Origin: Hygrocybe punicea
Lineage: Eukaryota; Basidiomycota; Agaricomycetes; Agaricales; Hygrophoraceae
Direction of reading: 5' to 3'
Length of the DNA stretch: 64,000 nucleotides
Assembly (NCBI GenBank): GCA_963556145.1
Contig: OY744472.1
Span: forward strand, 5,332,001 to 5,396,000
The translations under genes and the position numbers were made by a program. Every line of letters begins with the position of its first letter. Within the stretch, counting starts at the first letter, position 1. This document shows, piece after piece, positions 11,641 through 22,199 of the stretch. The notes under the pieces were generated by a model. That model had not been told where the DNA came from. It saw nothing but the letters and a program-made list of their open reading frames with translations, and did not search any database.

Positions 11641-12094
11641 ATCAACTGAAACAGTGTTTTACATATTTTTAACAGGAACATTGTGGACCTTCATGTTGAT
11701 CTCGGCGTTGACTTCAGCTTTGACCTCGGCGTTGACCTCGGCGTTGACATCGGTGTTGACATCGGTGCTGACATCGGTGCTGACCTTGGCATTGACCTTG
11801 GCATTGAACTCAATGTTTTCTCAGCCTACATATCCAATAAATCACTAAAGTCATGAAGTTTGTACATCTGATTCCAATCCAAATTCCAGATCTGCTCCAT
11901 TTGAGCACCACTGGAACCAGTTCCGGTTCCAGAAAGCCACACGCTACTCCAGAACCTGTTCCTCCTTCACTTCTCACTGAAATGACAGAATTGAGCATTT
12001 AAAATTGAACAAGTCATCATAGCGACAGAGCAATTTGTATTGCACTCGTATTTGAGTACACTAAGTACCAGTACAATATCACCAAATCGCAAAG

Positions 12095-12427
12095 TGTTGA
12101 TACATTCCATGCCAGATCTAACACTTATACCGCATATCTTGGCCACGCTTGCACCTATTACATAGACAATTTAAATTTCAGTTCTCAGACATTATCTCCA
12201 TGCTCTGGCCCCAGGATATTATTTTTAATCTTCCTGGTTACCACGTCAATAAATTCTATACCTTTTTTGCTTGTCTTATGATTTGCAGTGATTCAAATGC
12301 TCTTATGTCTCAATACCAGGTAATACAGGACCTACCAATGTGTCTGTTGAGGGTAGGGGGTTTGTGAGTTCTGGGGAAGTACCATAGTTAATGGTATGTA
12401 TCAACATTTTGCGATTTGGTGATATTG
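12095..12427 (+). repeat. 333-bp direct duplicate left of the gap
   Basis: Identical base for base, by my reading, to 12528-12860 on the other side of the 100-N gap. Together with the preceding bases from 12073 it forms a unit bounded by inverted CAATATCACCAAATCGCAAA / TTTGCGATTTGGTGATATTG. The simplest reading is two contig ends that overlap but were not merged. Confidence 0.85.
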
Positions 12428-12527
12428 NNNNNNNNNNNNNNNNNNNNNNNNNNNNNNNNNNNNNNNNNNNNNNNNNNNNNNNNNNNNNNNNNNNNNNNNN
12501 NNNNNNNNNNNNNNNNNNNNNNNNNNN
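12428..12527. other. Assembly gap of exactly 100 N
   Basis: A run of 100 N, the conventional placeholder for a gap of unknown size, at the symmetry centre of P1. Long inverted arms are hard to assemble, which explains the break. Confidence 0.98.
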
Positions 12528-12860
12528 TGTTGATACATTCCATGCCAGATCTAACACTTATACCGCATATCTTGGCCACGCTTGCACCTATTACATAGAC
12601 AATTTAAATTTCAGTTCTCAGACATTATCTCCATGCTCTGGCCCCAGGATATTATTTTTAATCTTCCTGGTTACCACGTCAATAAATTCTATACCTTTTT
12701 TGCTTGTCTTATGATTTGCAGTGATTCAAATGCTCTTATGTCTCAATACCAGGTAATACAGGACCTACCAATGTGTCTGTTGAGGGTAGGGGGTTTGTGA
12801 GTTCTGGGGAAGTACCATAGTTAATGGTATGTATCAACATTTTGCGATTTGGTGATATTG
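12528..12860 (+). repeat. 333-bp direct duplicate right of the gap
   Basis: Identical to 12095-12427 and in the same orientation; the inverted arm of P1 (reverse complement of the sequence up to 12094) begins immediately after, at 12861. In the true genome this central piece is probably present once. Confidence 0.85.
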
Positions 12861-13309
12861 TACTGGTACTTAGTGTACTCAAATACGAGTGCAATACAAA
12901 TTGCTCTGTCGCTATGATGACTTGTTCAATTTTAAATGCTCAATTCTGTCATTTCAGTGAGAAGTGAAGGAGGAACAGGTTCTGGAGTAGCGTGTGGCTT
13001 TCTGGAACCGGAACTGGTTCCAGTGGTGCTCAAATGGAGCAGATCTGGAATTTGGATTGGAATCAGATGTACAAACTTCATGACTTTAGTGATTTATTGG
13101 ATATGTAGGCTGAGAAAACATTGAGTTCAATGCCAAGGTCAATGCCAAGGTCAGCACCGATGTCAGCACCGATGTCAACACCGATGTCAACGCCGAGGTC
13201 AACGCCGAGGTCAAAGCTGAAGTCAACGCCGAGATCAACATGAAGGTCCACAATGTTCCTGTTAAAAATATGTAAAACACTGTTTCAGTTGATCTCAATG
13301 CCAATATCA

Positions 13310-14397
13310 ACAGTTACATGAGCATTCAGGTGGTATGTTACATGTTGCAAACAAATGCCAAAAAAAATCAGCATCAACCTCGGTGTTAGTTTTGCAGTTG
13401 AACCATGGGTCCGGCCAGCTTACATTGGCTGAGAGACAATTAGTAAACAATGGCCTCCATGTCCAACAAGATATTCAGATGCAGTCCAGTGGAATTTGAC
13501 ATGTTACAAACAAATGCCAAAAAACTTCGGCATCAACCTCGGTGTTAGTTATGCAGTTGAACCATGGGTCTGGTCGGCTTCCATTGGCTGAGAGATAGTT
13601 AGTAGACAATGTATGCTGTGTCCAGCAACAGTTCCATGATGATTCCGGCGGTATTTTACATGTTGCAAACAAATGCCAAAAAAGATCGGTATCAACCTCG
13701 GTGTTCACTGTGCATTGAAACCATGGGTCCGGCCAGCTTACATTGGCTGAGAGATAGTTAGTAAACGATGTATTCTATGTCCAGCAACAGTTCCGTGAGC
13801 ATTCCGGCGGTATTGTACATGTTACAAACAAATGCCAAAAAACTTCGGCATCATCCTCAGTGTTGGTTATGCAGTTGAACCATGGGTCCGGCCGGCTTAC
13901 ATTGGCTGAGAGATAGTTAGTAGACAATGTATTCTATGTCTAGCAACAGTTCCATGAGCATTTCGGCGGTATTTTACATGTTAGAAACACATGCCAAAAA
14001 AACTTCGGCATCAACATCGGCATTAGCTCTTCAGTTGAACCTCACGCTGACACTGATGCTGATGTGAACACTGATGCTAATGGAAATGCCAATGCCAATG
14101 TGAACACTGATGCCGATGTGAATACTGATGCCGATGGGAACACCGACGCCGATGCAAATGCTGATGCTGCAGTGAACACCGTCGCCGATGCAAACACCGA
14201 TGCTGATGCAAACACCGATGCCGATGGAAATGCTGATGCTGCAGTGAACACCAACGCCGATGCTGCAGTGAACACCAACGCCGATGCTGCAGTCAACACT
14301 GATGCCGATGCAAACACCGATGTGAACACCGAAGCCAATGTGAGCACGGAAGCCAATGTGACCACCGAAGCTGATGTGACCACCGAAGCCAATGGGA
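13310..14397 (-). repeat. P1 right arm: inverted 159-bp satellite and minisatellite
   Basis: Reverse complement of 10530-11640 with scattered substitutions. TCTCTCAGCC spacing is again 159 bp, read from the minus strand. ORFs here duplicate those of the left arm in opposite orientation and are repeat-derived. Confidence 0.8.
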
Positions 14398-14405
14398 ACA
14401 CCAAA

Positions 14406-14776
14406 TAGTGTTGCCACGGCTATAGCCGATGTTTTTTGAAAAATTGCCTTTTTAGGCTAGTAAAATTAGGCAAAATTATGAAAATATTTGAGGAGATGGG
14501 CGAAGCCAAAAGCTGAGGGGTCACTTAAGGGTGCTAAGGATTTGGGGCTCAATTCTCAGGGTTCTTCAGAGATAGCTGTTGGATGGTAGCTGGCTAGGCT
14601 CAACAGCTATGGTTGAATAACTCTGAAGATTGGGCACCAAATTCTTAGCACCCTTAAGTGACCCCCCAGCTTTTGGCTTTGCCCATCTCCTCAAATATTT
14701 TCATAATTTTGCCAAATTTTACTAGCCTAAAAAGGCAATTTTTCAAAAAACATCGGCTATAGCCATGGCAACACTA
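14406..14776. mobile_element. 371-bp foldback hAT MITE in P1 right arm
   Basis: It begins TAGTGTTGCCACGGCTATAG at 14406 and ends with the complement at 14776. The two halves pair along most of their length, making one long hairpin around 14590. It is flanked by ACACCAAA (14398-14405) and ACACCGAA (14777-14784), an 8-bp target duplication with one transition. The left arm of P1 keeps the empty site at 10529-10536. Its first 14 bases are the same as those of Z, so a Z-type transposase could have moved it. Confidence 0.85.
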
Positions 14777-14889
14777 ACACCGAAGCCAATGCAAATGCCA
14801 ATGCTGCAGTGAACACCAATGCTGATGCAAACACCAATGCCAATTCCAACTGCAATTAAGGGTATCAATGATATTGCATTGGCTGGAGT

Positions 14890-15240
14890 AGATTACATGA
14901 GTAACAATACCCCCATAGAACCTTGGCCCAACGGTCTGAGACGGGTCACAATACCCCCCGAAGAACATCGGCCCAACGGTCTGAGATGGGTCACAATACC
15001 CCCACCGACCTTCGGCCCAACGGTCTGAGACGGGTAACAATACCCCCATAGAACCTCGGCCCAACAGTCTGAGATGGGTAACGATACCCCCATTGAACTT
15101 CGGCCCAACGGTCTGAGACGGGTAACAATGCTTCCGAAGAACATCGGCCCAACGGTCTGACATGGGTAACAATGCCCCCAAAGAACATTGGCCCAACAGT
15201 CTCACATGGGTAACAATATTCTGGCTCAAACCTCAGCCCA
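14890..15240 (-). repeat. 44-bp minisatellite, P1 right arm
   Basis: Inverted counterpart of 1455-1763, about seven to eight units (…CGGCCCAACGGTCTGAGACGG…). The single-copy GCTGGAGT at 14882-14889 just inside it is the empty target of Z. Confidence 0.8.
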
Positions 15241-15401
15241 CCCATCTAACACCATAACTATGACATTCCTGAGTTGCGCCATCAAGTACCTAACAATAAG
15301 CTTTTCTCGGCCCAGATCGGCTGGCCCGTCTCAAACATAACATTGTCAACCTTAGTTGCCTGGTCGGACATGGGATACGTCACAGCATGATGTGCTCCCA
15401 T

Positions 15402-15979
15402 GGTGACACAGATGGCGATGTCAGGATCTTAGGTTCCGAACCAGCTGACAACTATAATGGAGAAGAATTCGAGATAGCAAGTAATGCTGCAAATGAAAAC
15501 CGTGAGTAATGGGCACTTCAAAGATGATGACTGACTCGCTTTTACTAGATGCTGAACATGATGTTGTTGTTATGAGTGCAGCAACGCTCAAACTGTTTCA
15601 GCAAAAAGAAGCAAGAAATGCGAAGGCCAGAGCCAAACGAGCGGATGCAAAAGCGGAGAAACTTGCCATAGAAAGTGCCTCAAGGGTGAAACGAAAATGT
15701 ACTGATAGTGTGGGAGTAGCTGCCACAACACCGATGGGTTGGGGACCAGAAGACCTGACTGCTGGAAACGATTCCGATGATGACAAGGCTACTGTTTCAA
15801 AAAAGGTCAAAGAAACAGCGAGAGACGCCAAGACTATCATAGATGTCAAGTATATCCTAGCCTTTCTCCCAAAGACTCAGAGCGCAAGCTTTCAGATCCA
15901 GACTTATTTTTCTGTTGACCATGAAGACTGTAGTTACATTCTCATGCACGCACACACACGTCACAAAAAAAAAATGTGA
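15402..15979 (+). pseudogene. Gene of element Y, remainder of exon 1 plus exon 2; unknown protein
   Basis: Exon 1 continues 15402-15501, a 47-nt GT-AG intron occupies 15502-15548, and exon 2 runs 15549-15979. With the 1258-1302 piece the total is 576 nt, or 191 codons and a stop, with no internal stop. The protein is hydrophilic: an acidic N-terminal region, then a Lys/Ala/Arg-rich helix with a QKEARNAKARAKRADAK stretch suggesting a basic coiled coil, an acidic NDSDDD patch, and a C-terminal block around IIDVKYILAFLPKTQS. The last residues are read from Y's own terminal repeat, so the 3' end is probably fortuitous. I do not recognise the family. It could be a captured host exon or a non-catalytic transposon protein. 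P1 splits it, so it is not expressed intact. Confidence 0.55.
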
Positions 15980-16267
15980 TGTCATTATTTTCGGGAACAG
16001 CTGTAATAATTATATTAATACTACCTAAATAAAATGGTTGTTTTACTACCTGTGACATGCCTGAGTGTAAGCCAAAAAAACAAAAAATGCCATACTTGAG
16101 GTTTGGTTCTTGGTTCTAGGAAGCCTGAACTGGAACCAGACTTGAAAGAACCAGAACTGATGGTTCAGTCCAAGTTTCTGCACTTAAGCAGAACTGGGCC
16201 TAAGGTTCAGTCCAGGGTTCACAAAATTTGGCTGAGAACTGGACCAAACTGGACCTGTCCATCACTA

Positions 16268-17199
16268 TGGTGGTGGTGGTGATGTTGCTAGTGCTGTGTT
16301 GTGTTGAGCAATAAGAATGAAAAGGACAATAGACATGTAAAGACATACCATATAGCATCAGAGACCACCCCCTGCTGCACATTCTGTCTTGTCAACCCTG
16401 CCATTATTGATGTTTGTTCAAGTGCACATGCATTGGAGGCAGCATGGGTGGGATGTTTGAAGTTGCCATGTCAGATGGCCATGGAGTTGATGTTTGCATT
16501 TGCAGCCATCACTGTCAAGGTTGTGGTGGGGATCATGGTGTTGGTGGTTGTATGGCTTTACACATTCACCTGATATTTTAGTAGTTAGAATCAGACATAA
16601 AAATAAATAACTTACATGGGAATACTCAGCCACCATTTTGATTCTTGTTCAGTTGTCAGTCCACTTTGGCATGCTATTGAGGGGTTGTGCAAGGTTGTGA
16701 ACAGGGAAGGAGCTCAAGATGAGGGACTTAAGAAAATTTTATGTGAGCATGCAAACACAACCAATCTCGGCATTTGCTATCAGAATAGATGGCATATTTT
16801 TTATTTAGAATTTTGACTGGATGAAATGGAGCTCCACATTAAGACTGAGTCCAAATAAATTTAGGACTTGGAATAATATCTTGTATTAGCGTTTTTCAGA
16901 TCAGAGTACAAGTAATGAGTCTCAGCAATGTAAAGTGTCACAGTTAGTGTTTGTGGGCCATTAGAAACCTGGAGAAGTTAGTTGCTTTGTCTTGTTCCTG
17001 AAGCACCCCTTCCTGATGCAGTATTTCATGAGTTACCACCAATTTACTCTAAACCTGTCATGCACAAAAAAAAAACTCTCAAGCTTTGTGTGAATGGCTG
17101 TAAGGAACTCATTCTGCAGATACCTGTCACAGGCTAATCATGAATTGCAACTTGTTGCTCCCTGCACCTTACCACCTATTTACAAAATGTCCTACATAA
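16268..17199. other. No gene recognised
   Basis: Mixed sequence beginning with a short TGG microsatellite at 16268-16280. Short open frames occur on both strands but none shows a domain or codon pattern I can support. The first 8 bases (TGGTGGTG) would be X1's target duplication if its left flank outside the window matches. Confidence 0.5.
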
Positions 17200-19760
17200 T
17201 CACCTCTCTTGGAGACCAAGTCGTTGAGCAAGGATTTGTAACTCCTCACATCCAACAGGCAAATGACACTTGTGACCAATTTCTGAAACGTGAAAATCAA
17301 TTATGTGAACTTGACCACCGTTATCGATGAGAACATTGCGCGGTTCTAAATCATTGTGGCAGACACCAATTTTATGCAATGTTTCCGCTTCATTGTAGAT
17401 ATGTTGGCTATCAAGAAGGGGGGTGCCAGGTCAGATGTTGCAGCAACAGGGATCAAAGGGAACAGTCACAAACGCTTGAACTCCGAGATGGTCAAAATTC
17501 CTCAGTGCAGTACCGAGATGATCCAGAATTAACGCTGTCATGCCATCAGTGTCACTGAACACACCATAACACCGGGGTCCAAATGGTCGTTGCTCGGCTA
17601 AATACCGATAGACATCCCCTTCCCGCAGTAGTTCCCGCCTTCCTTGCTGGGTGGTGGCCATTTTGGCAACTACAGGCCGTCGCCACAAAGTTCCCTCGAC
17701 GACTATAAAACCAGCCCAAACATCACCCACGGCACCTTGAGCGATCAGATGTTCAAGAAAAAGGCCAGCTTTGGAATATATGGTGGCACTATTGCGAAGT
17801 TCTCGTGGTGGCGTCTCCGGACGCCCAAAATCGGAGATTGAAGAACTTGATTGGGCTGCAGAAAGAGGGAGCCAAATTTCAGATGGGTTTGGCGTCATGG
17901 GCGGAAGAGTAGACCGGCTGCTGGTACTCGACACCGAAGACAATGATGGAGTAGGCGATTTCATAATCAAGCTATATTCGGATCCATGCGAACTTGGTCT
18001 TAGGTGCGGAGAAGAACTAGGAGCGCAAGATGTATCCACCTGCGTTTTGAGAATGCGAAACATGTCAGTAAACCCATCTGACCAGAGGGTGCACTCTGAC
18101 ACGCGAAACGCTAGATGAAGCCTCTCAAGATCCAACTAATCAAATACGCAGGCTCTGAAATAAAACGGATATTTGTTGCAGCTAAGGAGAAGACACACCG
18201 AATCGCCAGAGTGCTGCTGCTGCTGACCACTGCCCGAAGTAGACGCAGTAATGGAAGTGGGATGAAATGTCTTGGCTTTCTTCTTGGGGGGATGTTTATC
18301 TCCCTCGCTCTCGTCCTGTCCAGTGTGCGTCGCGTCTCCTCCGCCAGCCTTTCGAAAAAGATCCACCGAAGGTTGTTGCCCATTCGCATCGAAACGCTTC
18401 AGCGCATCATCAAATGCCTGGATGACAATTCCAACAATGATTGAAAAGGTCTCCTTCTTGTTTGGAATGAAAAATGGCGATATTGATGCAGATTGCGACG
18501 CTCGATGACGACGGATGACCCATGAGACCTGGTAGCCACTAACCAGCCCGAAGGTAGTGTCGTATCTGACCATGTGTGACCATCCCTGCGCATGTGAGAT
18601 TGAGCTGAAAGCGAACGGCAAATGGATAGCATGATTACCTGAATAGTCAGATATATGGCATGTCGCAGCCACCCCTTGGCAGAGCCTCGGTATTCCGCCT
18701 TAACATCATATTCGTCGAAAACCTCCTCCATGGCCGTCTTCAGATCCGAAAGGTCCTTGTTATCATCATCACTTGCAGAGAGGTGAGTAACTCCCGTTTT
18801 GTTTCGGCGGAACCCGCCAACAAGTTGGTCCCATTTCGGGATATAATTTTGTACAGTACTAATTGCATCTCGAAGGTTGGCACGCATTCGTTGGGAGGCT
18901 CCAAGTAAAGGGGCTTCGGCGTCGGAACTATCCTGTGGAGATCTAACCGTCTGAGTTGTCGAACGAAACACCTTGTGGGACTCTGAAAAGGCGTCACATT
19001 GTTTGCATGTCGCTTTGGCCCATGGGAAGACTGCCTGAGGGTTGCGCAGGGTGATTGCGATGAGGAGGAGGAGCGAGAGATGGACTCGAGGATCGGCAGC
19101 AAGAATATTTTTCAGCTCTATACATAGGAATGGATTCATGCTAATGTAAGGCGATAATGCTGGTGGCAGCTCCAGCTCGCCAGGCTGGACAAGCCTGATG
19201 ACCTTGTCTGCCATCGTTTCCGTTTCACCTGATGAGACGCAAGCGAAAAACGATGGGAGGGGTGCGGTGCTCTCAGACTCGAATTGGCCAGACTGATCGT
19301 CTTCGCCCGTCTCTTCAACGCTGGTAACCGCGAGATTGAGTTGTTGATCATCAAGGTCGAATAGAGCTAAAGTTGCAGAAAGGAGTGCTGAATGCATTAG
19401 AAAATCGAAAAAACTGGATATCGAGTCCTCTCTTGTTGCCGAATGAGCAGCGACCATACGGCGAATGTTTTGAATGAAACTAACGAGGGAAGGGACGACT
19501 TTGTTCCTTTTAAGGTGCGCTATTAAGCCATGACGCGAAAGAAGTTGTGGTAACAACTGAGATTTGAAGCCAATGAGCATATCGGGTTCAAAGCATAGGT
19601 TTTGAAGGATTAGAGATTGAGAAAGATGACGGTCATAGGAATTCGGCGGCCTCGTATGGACGGACAGTGTATGATTCGAGTCTAGCACCGCGGCCTTCAT
19701 TGGCTGAAGAAATGACGGCAGGATATATCTCCGAATAAGATCTTCGTCAGAATCTGCCAT
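17200..19760 (-). pseudogene. Protein-kinase-like gene with long N-terminal region, one in-frame stop
   Basis: ATG at 19760 opens exon 1 (18639-19760, 374 codons, no known domain), then a 53-nt intron (18586-18638), exon 2 (18199-18585, ending in a Lys-rich HPPKKKAK stretch and a Ser/Gln run), a 63-nt intron (18136-18198) and exon 3. Exon 3 carries a kinase-like fold: GAVGDVWAG, VVAKM (ATP-site Lys), REGDVYRYL, then HNDLEPRNVL (catalytic loop) and HIIDF (metal site), ending at TGA 17200-17202. One TGA at 17431-17433 separates the N and C lobes in the same frame; a CGA-to-TGA change would explain it. No in-phase intron removes it cleanly. The fusion resembles fungus-specific kinases; the role of the N-terminal half is unknown. 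Confidence 0.65.
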
Positions 19761-20032
19761 GTCTTGCGCAGAAAGCTACTAGAGCAGCTCAAGTTCAAGC
19801 GTGAAGCGAAAGTTGCTTCAACATGTACAGTAAGTTCCGGATAAGTAAGATGTGGGATACTGTACAAATAGTAACATACTTCTGCCCAAACATGGTAACA
19901 GCCTTTCACTGAAAAAGGGGTACAGCGGGCTGTACCAGATAATATCATATGGTATGTAGGGTTTTGTGAGACCAAACATATGTGTTGTGACCATGGTTCT
20001 GAAAAACTGTAATCTAGGTAGGGTTCTAGGAA

Positions 20033-20440
20033 ACTGTCAATAAATGGTCTGGACAGACTGTAAACAAATAAATTGCATGTCTACAGTTCTGGCCAACCAT
20101 ACTCTGGTATGGGGCTGTGAAACTGTCAATAAATGGTCTGGACAGACTGTAAACCATATAAATTGTGTCTACAGTTGTGGCCAACCATACACTGGTATGG
20201 TTCCAGGAAACTGTCAATGAATGGTCTGGACAGACTGTAAACAAAATAAATTGCATGTCTACAGTTCTGGCCAACCATACTCCAGGTATGGTCCCAGGAA
20301 ACTGCCAAGACATGGTCTGGACAGACTGTAATCCATATCAATTTTGTGTCTATGGTTCTGGTAAACTGTACTCCAGGTATGGTTCCAGGAAACTGCCAAG
20401 ACATGGTCTGGACAGACCACGGTTTCATACTTGTTGGCAT
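20033..20440 (+). repeat. 88-91 bp tandem repeat, five units
   Basis: ATGGTCTGGACAGACTGT starts at 20044, 20133, 20221, 20312 and (ending differently) 20403, giving periods of 89, 88, 91 and 91. Units also share CCAACCATACTCtGGTATGG and GGAAACTGcCAA. The ORFs across it are repeat artefacts. Confidence 0.85.
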
Positions 20441-21270
20441 GGTTTCAGGAGACCTTATGTGTCACGAATTTCATCAATGATGTCATTGAGGAACCATCAG
20501 TGATGTCATTTACCCTTCGGCACCGTTTCTCACGATGATCAAACCTTCTGCTCATTATTGAAGACAGTGAGCTCTGTTACTCCTTCATTTCCTGGCGAAA
20601 TCACGTAATAAAGCGGTCAAAAATTCACATTTAATCATGGGTACACTACACACACACTACATTCACTTCAAGGACACAACTAATAACACAAAAACACAAA
20701 AAAAGCGGACAAAACAGCAGAATAAAAGCACATATCTCTGGACACATTGACCTCCCACAACCACCCCATCATGAGTGCACCATCTGGTAGGTCCTAAACG
20801 AGATGTATCACAATCTGAGAGCATTTGGATGAGTGTACAACATCAAAAATGTGAAATAAATGCAAAAATTACCTGTATAATTACCAAGAGTGCCGGGAAG
20901 GATGGACAGCATGAAAAGGGCAGATGTGCAACCAGAGGACACAAATGTAACATCTGGTGACATAAGGCTCAAGGGTTCTGGAGATACAATGCCACAGATT
21001 GGGGTGAAAGATGCGGCCAATAATATGCACCTCCCTGGATTCCTGGGGGTCTTTGAACCATTCCAGCATGTGTGTGTTACATCCCAGGCCTCAAACGAGA
21101 GGTTTCAGCACCTTGGACAATGTGTATAAGTGTAAAAGTGTAAAAAAAGCGAAAAAGTGTAAAACATATTCACCTGGTGACCTGATATGCTGACAAGACT
21201 GAACTGGTGTCAAAACACAGCCATGACACCCTAGAATCCATGGGTAAATTCTTGAGAGAGTTAGGTTAAG
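20441..21270. other. No gene recognised; AT-rich, weakly repetitive
   Basis: AT-rich sequence with repeated AAAAAGCGGAC / GTGTAAAAGTGTAAAAA blocks and GGTGACCTGATATGC-type fragments. It ends immediately before the truncated NACHT exon. Nothing codes convincingly. Confidence 0.5.
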
Positions 21271-21776
21271 AGCACTATCTCAGCTACAATTGCGGATTGG
21301 CTTGATGAATTTAGTCGCCTGTGTTGTTTCATTTACTTCAGCCGCGACGCGGAGGATCTGAGGCGCCCCGATTTAGTCATCCGACGATGGGCAGGGAGTT
21401 TAGCTTCCTTCGATCCTCGCATTGCAGAAGTTCTGGATGCCGCTCTCCAAAAGACGACGGGCATCATTGGTCACCCACTTTATTCCCAATTCACCAATGT
21501 CGAGCCACTGTCTTCCATCCAGTCACTTCAAACAGAAGGTCCAATAGTTGTGGTCATCGATGCGCTGGATGAAAGTGGGAGTGTTCGCGAGCGTCATTCT
21601 TTGCTCTCAATTTTAGTTTCAGAGTCGAGGAAACTTCTTCCATTTATAAAGATTCTGATCACGAGCAGAGACGAGCCCGACATACGAAACGCATTCCACA
21701 ACAACTCTCACATCCTTGAAAAGCCGCTTGCCATCAACGATACGAGCACTGCTGCTGATGTATCAAAGTTCTTATG
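21271..21776 (+). pseudogene. NACHT/STAND NTPase pseudogene, 5' part
   Basis: The frame opens at 21271 with STISATIADWLDEFSR, the stretch that normally follows the Walker A GTGK in fungal NACHT proteins. Walker A itself and everything upstream are missing. Downstream are the Walker B-like block VVVIDALDESG (about 21550) and the sensor-like ITSRDEPDIRNAF, both typical of the family. The frame runs to 21776, where the Copia element's target duplication ends, and resumes at 27113. Such proteins are thought to act in fungal self/non-self recognition; this copy is dead. Confidence 0.8.
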
Positions 21777-22073
21777 TGTTAGATAGTCAATAGCGACACC
21801 TTTCTTTCCTTCTTAGTCACGATACACATTCCCTACGTCACCTCGTTTCCTCGTAACTACGTCATTATACATCCGTTCCCATTTTCACATGTTCACAGCT
21901 TCCCTTATATACCTCCGTTTCCTTCTCGCACTTCCCTCAGTCCATTTTATCCTTCGTGACTGAGGTGAGATTCTTCTCCGGTAGTCTTTGTTCTTCTCTC
22001 ACCATTTGTACTCAGTCTCTCACAGGTAGTACAATATTAGTCCATTTTATCCTTCGTGACTGAGTCTCTCACA
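21777..22073 (+). repeat. Copia 5' LTR (297 bp)
   Basis: TG…CA ends. CTTATATACC at about 21903-21912 is a plausible TATA box. The segment GTCCATTTTATCCTTCGTGACTGAG occurs twice within the LTR. The interior starts GGTTCTGAGTCC at 22074, the likely primer-binding site. Confidence 0.92.
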
Positions 22074-22199
22074 GGTTCTGAGTCCTGCAGCGCACAATTT
22101 TTTTTTTTTGCACTCGTCCACTCGATCTAGTACCTCTGTCCTCGCGTTATTTCCTTGAACCACGCGTCATTACTTCCTCTCTAAGGCCCTTATTAAGAA

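Larger units (their letters stand above)
1303..15394 (+). mobile_element. P1: giant inverted-repeat element with 7-bp target duplication
   Basis: P1 is flanked by CTCCCAT at 1296-1302 and 15395-15401. One end reads CAGCCCATGACATGACTTAT and the other, reverse complemented, CACATCATGCTGTGACGTAT; both run into TCCCATGTC and about 140 bp of matching inverted sequence. Each arm has the same order: terminal block, 44-bp minisatellite, GCATCG-type minisatellite, 159-bp satellite and unique centre. A sister copy P2 lies at 52723-59310 in opposite orientation with its own 7-bp duplication (CCCTGTC). Removing Z, the foldback MITE and the suspected false duplication leaves about 4.6 kb. The arms differ at scattered positions (for example CATCGG versus CATTGG near 10590), so they are real separate sequences. 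No transposase is visible. Confidence 0.75.
1150..16006 (+). mobile_element. Element Y, TIR TTACAGCTGTTCCCG, TA target duplication
   Basis: The left terminus 1150-1194 and the right terminus 15962-16006 are inverted repeats of about 45 bp with one or two mismatches, starting TTACAGCTGTTCCCG and running into ATGACATCACA. Both are flanked by TA (1148-1149 and 16007-16008), the Tc1/mariner pattern, though two bases are weak evidence. Subtracting the nested P1 (1303-15401) leaves 758 bp, a MITE-sized element that nevertheless contains a complete spliced open reading frame. No DDE/D transposase is present. The superfamily is inferred. Confidence 0.6.
1..16267 (-). mobile_element. hAT-like repeat X1, host of the first nest (left end outside window)
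   Basis: The right end is the inverted terminus CCTGTCCATCACTA at 16254-16267; its reverse complement TAGTGATGGACAGG opens a second copy at 39867. Next to the terminus, 16090-16250 is a subterminal array of GGTTCTGG/GGTTCAG-type motifs, as expected for hAT transposase-binding regions. Further in, 16010-16090 continues at 1-1149 once element Y is removed; the join matches the uninterrupted order at 40018-40260. The other terminus lies left of base 1, so the target duplication cannot be checked. The family assignment rests on the TAGTG start and the subterminal repeats. No transposase is visible, so it is non-autonomous. Confidence 0.6.

Noticed and set aside
14890..15240. 44-bp repeats resembling a CRISPR array
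   Set aside because: The units are contiguous without unique spacers, sit in a eukaryotic transposon arm, and have no cas genes.
1303..15394. The whole first palindrome as an assembly artefact
   Set aside because: The arms differ by substitutions, each has a different private insertion with target duplication, and outer flanks form a 7-bp duplication. Only the 333-bp central repeat and gap look artefactual.
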